Assembly: GCF_900465055.1 (NCBI RefSeq) | Contig: NZ_LS483250.1 | Coordinates: 2,728,001-2,792,000, forward strand | Direction: 5' to 3' | DNA: 64,000 nucleotides | From: Moritella yayanosii | GTDB lineage: Bacteria > Pseudomonadota > Gammaproteobacteria > Enterobacterales > Moritellaceae | In this document: in pieces, positions 57,211-64,000 of the stretch | How positions within the stretch are numbered: position 1 is the stretch's first letter | Layout of the letters: each line of letters opens with the position of its first letter | Program-made: the position numbers and the translations under genes | Notes under the pieces: generated by a model | The model's database searches: none | What the model saw: only the letters and a program-made list of their open reading frames with translations | What the model was told of the DNA's origin: nothing

Positions 57211-60200
57211 TTATTTCTTACCTTTGTTTTCATCTAATTCGATGTTGATACCCAATGAGCGGATCTCTTTCAACAATACGTTGAATGATTCTGGCATACC
57301 TGGGTCCATACGATGATCGCCGTCTACGATGCTCTTATACATCTTAGTACGACCGTTCACGTCATCAGACTTAACAGTTAGCATCTCTTGTAGAGTATAT
57401 GCTGCACCGTATGCTTCCAGAGCCCATACTTCCATCTCACCGAAACGCTGACCACCGAACTGAGCTTTACCACCCAACGGCTGCTGAGTAACTAGGCTGT
57501 AAGAACCGGTAGAACGTGCATGCATTTTGTCATCAACCAAGTGATTCAGTTTCAGCATGTACATGTAACCTACAGTAACTGGACGTTCAAATCGATCACC
57601 AGTACGGCCATCGTATAAGTCTAATTGACCAGATTCTGGTAAATCAGCCAGTCTCAGCATTTCTTTGATTTCAGCTTCTGAAGCACCATCAAACGCAGGC
57701 GTTGCTATTGGCAGACCTTTACGTAAGTTGTGCGCAAGAACACGAACTTCCTCGTCAGAGAAAGTTGATAAATCAACTTTCTGATGCGAATCACCGATGT
57801 CGTATGCTTTTTGCATAAACTCACGGATCTTAGCAAGATCTTGTTGCTCTTTGATCATGTTATCGATTTTAGTACCGATACCACGAGCAGCAAGGCCCAA
57901 GTGAACTTCAAGTACCTGACCGATGTTCATACGCGATGGTACACCCAGCGGATTCAGTACGATATCAACGGGTTCACCAAACTTATCGTGTGGCATATCT
58001 TCAATAGGCACGATTGTTGAGATCACACCTTTGTTACCATGACGACCAGCCATTTTATCACCCGGTTGGATACGACGTTTAACAGCTAGGTGTACTTTAA
58101 CGATCTTAAGTACGCCCGGTGCTAGATCATCACCTTGGGTAATTTTACGGCGTTTGATATCAAACTTAGAATCAAAGTCAGCTCTTAACTCATCATGCTG
58201 CTTCGCTAAGCTGTCTAATTGAGTCTGTTGATCTTCATCAACAAGCACCGTCTCTAACCATTGACCACGAGAAATAGCATTAAGTTGCTCTTCTGTTTTG
58301 CCAGCAGCTAATAGTAAGTTTTTAACGCGACCGAATAAGCCTTCTTCGAAGATAGATAATTCTTCAGTTAAGTCTTTTTTCGCTTCACGTAATTGCATTT
58401 GCTCGATGTCTTGTGCACGTTTATCTTTATCTACGCCATCACGGGTAAATACTTGCACGTCAATTACAGTACCGTAAACAGAGTTAGGTACACGTAATGA
58501 ACTGTCTTTTACATCCGATGCCTTTTCACCGAAGATAGCTCGCAGAAGCTTTTCTTCAGGCGTTAATTGTGTTTCACCTTTAGGGGTTACTTTACCGACT
58601 AGGATATCGCCGGGCTTAACTTCAGCACCAACATAAACGATACCAGACTCATCTAGCTTAGATAATGCGCTTTCTCCCACGTTAGGGATATCCGCAGTGA
58701 TCTCTTCGCTACCAAGCTTAGTATCACGCGCAATCGATGATAATTCTTGAATGTGGATAGTCGTTAGACGATCTTCTTTTACAACACGTTCAGATACAAG
58801 AATTGAATCTTCGAAGTTGTAACCATTCCAAGGCATGAATGCGATACGCATATTTTGGCCAAGTGCTAATTCACCTAAGTCTGTTGAAGGACCGTCAGCA
58901 AGCACGTCACCTTTAACCACAGCTTCACCAGTTAATACTGTTGGGCGTTGGTTAATACAAGTGTTTTGGTTCGAACGTGTGTACTTAGTTAACGTGTAGA
59001 TATCAATACCCGCTTCACCTGGTACCAGTTCTTCTTCGTTAACTTTAACGATGATACGACTTGCATCAGCATAGTCGATTGAACCGCCACGTAATGCAAC
59101 TACAGTTACACCGGAATCGATTGCTACCGCGCGTTCAATACCTGTACCTACTAATGGCTTGTCAGCGTTTAGTGTTGGTACTGCTTGACGTTGCATGTTC
59201 GCACCCATCAATGCACGGTTAGCATCATCGTGTTCTAGGAACGGAATTAGCGCTGCCGCCACAGAAATAATTTGCTGTGGCGATACGTCCATATACTGAA
59301 TTTGATCCGCAGACCTAAAGGTTGTTTCACCTTTGTGACGACATGGAATAAATTCATCTTGTAACATACCATCTTTATCGATAGTCGCGTTAGCCTGTGC
59401 TACTGCATATAGACCTTCTTCAATAGCCGAAAGGTATTGGACGTCATCAGTGACTTTACCGTTGATTACTTTACGGAATGGTGTTTCTAAGAAACCATAA
59501 TCATTAGTACGAGCAAAAATAGCTAATGAGTTAATTAGACCAATGTTTGGTCCCTCTGGAGTCTCAATCGGGCATAAACGACCATAGTGAGTTGGATGTA
59601 CATCACGTACCTCAAAACCAGCACGTTCACGTGTAAGACCACCAGGACCTAATGCAGAAATACGACGTTTGTGCGTCACTTCTGACAATGGGTTATTTTG
59701 ATCCATGAACTGAGACAGTTGTGATGAACCAAAGAACTCTTTGATCGCAGCTGAAATCGGCTTAGCATTAATCAAATCTTGTGGCATTACAGCATCAAGA
59801 TCACCAAGACTTAGACGTTCACGAACAGCACGTTCTACACGAACTAAACCAACACGGAATTGGTTTTCTGCCATTTCGCCAACTGAACGAATACGACGGT
59901 TGCCAAGGTGATCGATATCATCGACTTCGCCTTTACCGTTACGGATATTAATCAAAGTTTTCATCACTTCAACAATATCTTCTTTGTTCAGGATGCCAGA
60001 GCCAGTATCTTCTTCGCGGCCAATACGGCGGTTGAACTTCATACGACCGACAGTAGATAGGTCATAACGTTCTTCTGCGAAGAATAGATTATTAAATAAA
60101 CCTTCTGCAGCTTCACGCGTTGGTGGTTCACCAGGACGCATCATGCGGTAAATTTCAACTAATGCTTCAAGTTTGTTAGTAGTTGAGTCAACACGTAATG

Positions 60201-61248
60201 TGTCAGACATGTAACTACCTACATCAAGCTCGTTCGTATAAAGAACGTCAATTATCTTGATTCCAGCTTGAGACAATTCAGCCACAGACTCGAGTGTTAG
60301 TTCAGCATTCGCTGCAACAATTACTTCGCCCGTTTCTTCATTGATATAATCTTTAGACGCAACTTTACCAGCGATATACTCTAATGGTACTTCGATCTCG
60401 GTTATGCCGGCTTTTTCAAATTTCTTGATATGACGAGCAGTAATACGACGACCATTTTCAACGTATATTTCACCGTTAGCAACGATGTCAAATACAGCAG
60501 TTTCGCCGCGTAGACGGTCCGGCTGTAGTTCCATCAATAACTTGCCATCTTTCACTTCAAAACGTGTAGTATCGAAGAAGATTGCTAAGATTTCTTCCGT
60601 CGTGAACTCAAGTGCACGAAGAATAATTGATGCTGGTAATTTACGACGACGGTCAATACGCACGAATAAGCAATCTTTCGGATCGAATTCAAAGTCTAAC
60701 CAAGAACCGCGGTAAGGAATAACGCGTGCGTTATATAGTACTTTACCTGATGAATGAGTTTTACCTTTGTCGTGATCGAAGAATACACCAGGACTACGGT
60801 GTAGCTGAGATACGATAACACGCTCTGTACCGTTAATAACAAAAGTACCAGTATGTGTCATTAATGGGATTTCGCCCATGTAGACTTCTTGTTCTTTGAT
60901 ATCTTTAATAGTACCTGCTGGTGCATCACGATCGTATAATACAAGACGTAATTTAACACGCAACGGTGCAGAATAAGTAATACCTCGGGTTTGACATTCT
61001 TTAACTTCAAATACAGGTTCACCTAAACGGTACGATACATATTGAAGTTCAGAAGTTCCAGAGTAACTTTTAATAGGGAACACGCTACGGAATGCTGCTT
61101 CCAGGCCGTGTTCACCTGTGTGATCCATTTCTAAAAACTTTTTAAAAGAGCTCGTTTGGATAGCCAACATTTGCGGTTTAGCCACAACTGGTGCACTTTT
61201 ACCAAAGTCTTTACGGATACGTTTTTTTTCGGTATTAGAGTAAACCAT
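57211..61248 (-). CDS. rpoB: DNA-directed RNA polymerase subunit beta
   Basis: This is the second catalytic subunit, 1345 residues. The rifampicin-pocket region [20 protein letters not shown], then [13 protein letters not shown], is the usual sensitive type, and the C-terminal switch/clamp segment [20 protein letters not shown] is typical. It lies 233 bases downstream of rplL, separated by the attenuator hairpin, and 88 bases before rpoC. Confidence 0.98.
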   Translation of the reverse strand: MVYSNTEKKRIRKDFGKSAPVVAKPQMLAIQTSSFKKFLEMDHTGEHGLEAAFRSVFPIKSYSGTSELQYVSYRLGEPVFEVKECQTRGITYSAPLRVKLRLVLYDRDAPAGTIKDIKEQEVYMGEIPLMTHTGTFVINGTERVIVSQLHRSPGVFFDHDKGKTHSSGKVLYNARVIPYRGSWLDFEFDPKDCLFVRIDRRRKLPASIILRALEFTTEEILAIFFDTTRFEVKDGKLLMELQPDRLRGETAVFDIVANGEIYVENGRRITARHIKKFEKAGITEIEVPLEYIAGKVASKDYINEETGEVIVAANAELTLESVAELSQAGIKIIDVLYTNELDVGSYMSDTLRVDSTTNKLEALVEIYRMMRPGEPPTREAAEGLFNNLFFAEERYDLSTVGRMKFNRRIGREEDTGSGILNKEDIVEVMKTLINIRNGKGEVDDIDHLGNRRIRSVGEMAENQFRVGLVRVERAVRERLSLGDLDAVMPQDLINAKPISAAIKEFFGSSQLSQFMDQNNPLSEVTHKRRISALGPGGLTRERAGFEVRDVHPTHYGRLCPIETPEGPNIGLINSLAIFARTNDYGFLETPFRKVINGKVTDDVQYLSAIEEGLYAVAQANATIDKDGMLQDEFIPCRHKGETTFRSADQIQYMDVSPQQIISVAAALIPFLEHDDANRALMGANMQRQAVPTLNADKPLVGTGIERAVAIDSGVTVVALRGGSIDYADASRIIVKVNEEELVPGEAGIDIYTLTKYTRSNQNTCINQRPTVLTGEAVVKGDVLADGPSTDLGELALGQNMRIAFMPWNGYNFEDSILVSERVVKEDRLTTIHIQELSSIARDTKLGSEEITADIPNVGESALSKLDESGIVYVGAEVKPGDILVGKVTPKGETQLTPEEKLLRAIFGEKASDVKDSSLRVPNSVYGTVIDVQVFTRDGVDKDKRAQDIEQMQLREAKKDLTEELSIFEEGLFGRVKNLLLAAGKTEEQLNAISRGQWLETVLVDEDQQTQLDSLAKQHDELRADFDSKFDIKRRKITQGDDLAPGVLKIVKVHLAVKRRIQPGDKMAGRHGNKGVISTIVPIEDMPHDKFGEPVDIVLNPLGVPSRMNIGQVLEVHLGLAARGIGTKIDNMIKEQQDLAKIREFMQKAYDIGDSHQKVDLSTFSDEEVRVLAHNLRKGLPIATPAFDGASEAEIKEMLRLADLPESGQLDLYDGRTGDRFERPVTVGYMYMLKLNHLVDDKMHARSTGSYSLVTQQPLGGKAQFGGQRFGEMEVWALEAYGAAYTLQEMLTVKSDDVNGRTKMYKSIVDGDHRMDPGMPESFNVLLKEIRSLGINIELDENKGKK

Positions 61249-61413
61249 TTGGTTCCTCAGCTCGCTGATAAGTGACCCACTCTGCCCTAAATAAGGACAG
61301 CTCTAACAACATCATTATATGTTTTTTATCCTGTCTCGACCAAATGAATTCGGTTAAACAGTGCGCAGAATTTTGGTTGAAATGATGTGAAATTTCCAAA
61401 CATCCTATAGCGC

Positions 61414-61444
61414 AAAAAGGCCGGCGATTAAAGAATCACCAGCC
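61414..61444 (-). terminator. Attenuator between rplL and rpoB
   Basis: On the minus strand GGCTGGTGATT and AATCGCCGGCC form an 11-bp stem (with G-U pairs) around a short loop, followed by TTTTT. At this place E. coli has the partial terminator that lowers rpoBC relative to L7/L12. Confidence 0.85.
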
Positions 61445-61481
61445 AATGCCTTATGAGGGCAATAATCTATTTAAGAATAGA

Positions 61482-61847
61482 CTATTTGATCTCAACAGTA
61501 CAACCTGCTTCTTCTAGAACTTTCTTAAGTTCTTCAGCTTCAGTTTTTTCTACGCCTTCTTTAACAGCTACAGGTGCAGATTCAACAACACCTTTAGCTT
61601 CTTTAAGACCTAGGCCTGTAGCAGCACGAACAGCTTTAATAGCTTTAACTTTGTTTTCGCCAAAAGCAGTTAGAATCACGTCGAATTCTGTTTGCTCTTC
61701 AACAGCAGCGCCTTCAGCAGCGCCAGCAACAACTGCAGCTGCAGCTGATACGCCGAATTTTTCTTCCATTGCTTCGATTAATTCAACAACTTCCATAACA
61801 GAAAGTTCAGCAATTGCGTCGATGATTTGGTCTTTAGTGATAGACAT
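61482..61847 (-). CDS. rplL: 50S ribosomal protein L7/L12
   Basis: The stalk protein recruits translation factors. It has 121 residues: N-terminal dimerisation helix pair ([20 protein letters not shown]), an Ala/Glu-rich hinge (about 35-52) and the C-terminal factor-binding domain ([17 protein letters not shown]-like [20 protein letters not shown]). It lies 47 bases after rplJ, whose product anchors it. Confidence 0.98.
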   Translation of the reverse strand: MSITKDQIIDAIAELSVMEVVELIEAMEEKFGVSAAAAVVAGAAEGAAVEEQTEFDVILTAFGENKVKAIKAVRAATGLGLKEAKGVVESAPVAVKEGVEKTEAEELKKVLEEAGCTVEIK

Positions 61848-61894
61848 GTGTCATTCCTAATATATTAAAATTTATTTTAGACAAAGCGGCTAAA

Positions 61895-62398
61895 TTAAGC
61901 AGCTTCTTGCTCTTTTTGATCGCGTAAAGCAGCCAATGTACGTACCAGTTTGCCAGCAGATGCTTCTTTCATAGTCATCATTAACTGCGCAATAGCTTCG
62001 TCGTATGTTGGTAGTTTAGCTAGTTTATCAATGTTTTCTGCACTGATAAATTCGCCTTCAAATGCTAACGCTTTAACTTCGAAAGATTCTTCTTGTGCAG
62101 CGAAGTCTTTTAAAAGACGAGCTGCAGCACCTGGGTGCTCATTAGAGAATGCGATCAGAGTTGGACCGGTAAATACTTCGCTAAGGCACTCAAATTCAGT
62201 ACCTACAACAGCACGCTTTATAAGAGTGTTACGTACTACACGGATGTAGACGCCATTCTCACGAGCAAGCTTACGAAGACCAGTCATTGCACCTACAGTA
62301 ACGCCACGTGAATCAGCAACTACTGCAGAAAGCGCAGCCTTGGCAGCTTCGTTGACTTCAGCAACAATTGCTTTTTTGTCGTCGAGACCTAATGCCAT
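61895..62398 (-). CDS. rplJ: 50S ribosomal protein L10
   Basis: L10 anchors L7/L12 dimers to 23S rRNA and, with L12, represses its own mRNA by binding the leader. At 167 residues it is of usual length, with [20 protein letters not shown] and the RNA-binding segment [15 protein letters not shown]. The long C-terminal helix binds L12. CAGGAG precedes the ATG. Confidence 0.98.
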   Translation of the reverse strand: MALGLDDKKAIVAEVNEAAKAALSAVVADSRGVTVGAMTGLRKLARENGVYIRVVRNTLIKRAVVGTEFECLSEVFTGPTLIAFSNEHPGAAARLLKDFAAQEESFEVKALAFEGEFISAENIDKLAKLPTYDEAIAQLMMTMKEASAGKLVRTLAALRDQKEQEAA

Positions 62399-62772
62399 GG
62401 TCTATACTCCTGGATAAAACCGAAAAATTCGGTATTTAAAATTTCCGACCAATGCCTTACCTTTGGCAGTCACATCAGTCGAACCATTACGGCTTGGATT
62501 CCAGAAAAAATAAATTCTTCAGAGGTCCTACACCATCTACGTAGGAAAGATCAAGTATTTAACTAAACATAGCCGATCATGATTAAGTCATTCTTACAGC
62601 GTAAGCACAACTCCTACGGTCTTGGACGGAAGCAAGCAACATAAAGTATTAAACTTGATGTACTTACTTCAACCCACATTTTTTGCGGGTTGGTTAATAT
62701 TAATAAATAACTATTAACCAACGCGCTAAATTTAAGGAACCAAATTAGACTAAATAATTTCGTTCCTGTAAA
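62399..62772 (-). promoter_or_regulatory. rplJ leader with L10-binding element (L10 leader)
   Basis: The 374 bases between rplA and rplJ hold no gene. On the minus strand it includes a hairpin of AACCCGC with GTGGGTT (62671-62692), then CCGTAGGAGTTGTG and the partner CCTACGTAGATGGTGTAGG (about 62520-62625), recognisable parts of the enterobacterial L10 leader fold bound by L10-L12. Close to rplJ lies TAAGGCATTGG, repeated before rpoB. A separate rplJ promoter is likely upstream but I cannot place it firmly. Confidence 0.75.
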
Positions 62773-62782
62773 TTATTTAGTC
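62748..62782 (-). repeat. 13-bp perfect hairpin across the rplA stop codon
   Basis: GACTAAATAATTT (62748-62760) pairs perfectly with AAATTATTTAGTC (62770-62782), loop 9 bases. The arm at 62770-62782 includes the rplA stop codon. It is AT-rich without a U tract; it may protect the rplKA mRNA 3' end or mark a processing point. Confidence 0.6.
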
Positions 62783-63471
62783 TCTACAGTTGCAACATCA
62801 ACAGTTAGACCAGCACCCATCGTAGTAGATAGGCTGATCTTCTTGATGAATTGACCTTTAGCAGAAGCAGGTTTAGACTTAGTCAATGCTTTAAGTAGTG
62901 ACTCAAGGTTTTCTTTGATGTGACTCGCGTCAAAATCCACTTTACCGATAGTAGTGTGGATAATACCAGCTTTGTCGTTACGGTAACGCACTTGACCAGA
63001 CTTAGCATTTTTAACTGCAGTCGCAACGTCAGGAGTTACTGTACCAACTTTAGGGTTTGGCATTAAACCACGTGGACCTAGGATTTGACCTAGTTGACCA
63101 ACAACACGCATAGCGTCTGGAGATGCGATAACAACATCAAAGTTAAGCTCACCAGCTTTAACTTGTGCAGCTAGATCTTCCATACCTACGATGTCAGCGC
63201 CAGCAGCTTTAGCCGCTTCAACGTTAGCACCTTGTGTAAATACTGCAACACGTACGTTACGACCAGTACCGTGTGGTAACACAGTAGCGCCACGCACGTT
63301 TTGGTCAGATTTACGTGAATCAATACCTAGATTGATAGAAACGTCGATGCTTTCTTTGAATTTAGCAGATGCTAATTCTTTAAGAAGTTCAACAGCTTCA
63401 GTGATTTCATATTGCTTAGTTACTTCCACTTTTTCGCGGATAGTACGCATACGTTTAGAAAGTTTAGCCAT
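62773..63471 (-). CDS. rplA: 50S ribosomal protein L1
   Basis: L1 forms the mobile stalk at the ribosomal E site and represses rplK-rplA translation. Its 232 residues include the typical [12 protein letters not shown] start, [12 protein letters not shown] and the RNA-binding [18 protein letters not shown]. It begins 8 bases after rplK. Confidence 0.98.
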   Translation of the reverse strand: MAKLSKRMRTIREKVEVTKQYEITEAVELLKELASAKFKESIDVSINLGIDSRKSDQNVRGATVLPHGTGRNVRVAVFTQGANVEAAKAAGADIVGMEDLAAQVKAGELNFDVVIASPDAMRVVGQLGQILGPRGLMPNPKVGTVTPDVATAVKNAKSGQVRYRNDKAGIIHTTIGKVDFDASHIKENLESLLKALTKSKPASAKGQFIKKISLSTTMGAGLTVDVATVETK

Positions 63472-63479
63472 GTTCAGAA

Positions 63480-63908
63480 TTATCCTTCTACGTTCAAGCC
63501 CATTGAGCGAGCTGTACCAGCAATAGTGCGAACCATTGCATCTAGATCAGCGCCCGTAAGGTCTGGTTGTTTAGTGTGTGAGATCTCTTCCAACTGAGCG
63601 CGAGTAACAGTACCCACTTTTTCAGTGTTTGGACGACCAGAACCAGACTTGATGCCTGCTGCTTTCTTAAGTAAGAAAGATGCTGGTGACGTCTTTGTTA
63701 TGAACGTAAACGAACGATCAGAATAAACTGTGATAACAACAGGCGTCGGTGAACCCTTCTCTACAGAATCTGTTTTTGCGTTGAACGCTTTACAGAATTC
63801 CATGATGTTAACACCATGTTGACCTAGTGCAGGACCAACTGGTGGACTAGGATTCGCCATACCAGCTGAAACTTGCAGCTTAATATATGCAGTAACTTTT
63901 TTAGCCAT
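63480..63908 (-). CDS. rplK: 50S ribosomal protein L11
   Basis: L11 binds the GTPase-associated region of 23S rRNA and is needed for RelA activation. The 142-residue protein has [20 protein letters not shown] near the N-terminus and the C-terminal RNA-binding domain. AAGGT lies about 9 bases before the ATG. It is the first complete gene of the operon in this window; nusG, its usual upstream neighbour, would lie beyond the right edge. Confidence 0.98.
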   Translation of the reverse strand: MAKKVTAYIKLQVSAGMANPSPPVGPALGQHGVNIMEFCKAFNAKTDSVEKGSPTPVVITVYSDRSFTFITKTSPASFLLKKAAGIKSGSGRPNTEKVGTVTRAQLEEISHTKQPDLTGADLDAMVRTIAGTARSMGLNVEG

Positions 63909-63984
63909 TTTAATTTACCTTAAATATGGGTGCGAACGCTATATCTGACATAGATACTAGCTTCCCGAAAAACAAGGGCAGCGA

Positions 63985-63990
63985 ATTATA
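63985..63990 (-). promoter_or_regulatory. Possible -10 element of the rplK promoter
   Basis: Minus strand TATAAT followed by TCGCTGCC, 77 bases upstream of the rplK ATG. The matching -35 would fall outside the window. Confidence 0.4.
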
Positions 63991-64000
63991 GATATAATCA

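Overview
The window comes from the chromosome of a marine gammaproteobacterium. The rRNA P1 promoters resemble those of Escherichia coli, and pgi, gor, prlC, rsmJ, cueR/copA, thiCEFSGH and rplKAJL-rpoBC all have the enteric/Vibrio/Moritella character. A psychrophilic Moritella-like organism is my best guess. That is an inference from family knowledge; no database search was possible. Coding is dense, moderately AT-rich and free of insertion sequences, phage genes, tRNA genes or CRISPR arrays that I can see.

Layout. (1) 1-4850: an rRNA operon on the minus strand, with 16S, a tRNA-less spacer and 23S; the 23S 3' end and 5S lie beyond the left edge. (2) 5.0-12.3 kb, plus strand: a cupin-like protein, an unknown protein, a three-gene RND efflux system (outer membrane lipoprotein, adaptor, permease) and a small lipoprotein. 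(3) 12.3-19.0 kb, minus strand: leuA, a CobW-type G3E GTPase, a YecA/UPF0149 protein, and the copper export pair copA-cueR with a clear CueR operator/promoter. (4) 19.3-20.9 kb: pgi, meeting a second rRNA operon tail to tail. (5) 21.1-26.5 kb, minus strand: a second, complete rRNA operon (16S-23S-5S), almost identical to the first and displaced by exactly 21,656 bases. (6) 26.7-33.7 kb, minus strand: a YheO-like regulator, rsmJ, a large GAF/PAS-GGDEF-EAL protein and prlC. (7) 33.9-45.6 kb, mostly plus strand: gor, a chemoreceptor, an EamA transporter, an Xaa-Pro aminopeptidase, a Dyp-type peroxidase, a RibD/DHFR-like reductase, a three-gene periplasmic copper/cytochrome oxidase assembly cluster (YtkA/FixH-like protein, PCu(A)C, SCO), and an Lrp-type regulator divergent from a second EamA transporter. 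(8) 45.7-52.7 kb, minus strand: thiC-thiDE-thiF-thiS-thiG-thiH behind a TPP riboswitch. (9) 52.7-64.0 kb, minus strand: rplK-rplA-rplJ-rplL-rpoB-rpoC with the L10 leader, the rplL-rpoB attenuator and a strong terminator after rpoC.

How parts work together. The two rRNA operons and the rpoBC/ribosomal protein operon make this a growth-rate region, all transcribed in one direction. Copper is handled twice: cytoplasmic export (CopA under CueR) and periplasmic delivery to oxidase (PCu(A)C/SCO). The thi genes form one TPP-controlled pathway for both the pyrimidine and thiazole branches.

The best candidates for something new are: a 12-base perfect inverted repeat bracketing the TPP riboswitch and able to compete with its P1 helix; a ThiD-ThiE fusion whose ThiD half has lost its catalytic glycine/cysteine loop; a c-di-GMP protein with a degenerate GGDEF site, an intact inhibitory site and an intact EAL domain, lying between prlC and rsmJ; and a perfect 16-bp hairpin in both rRNA spacers. 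I did not find a wholly novel multi-gene system.
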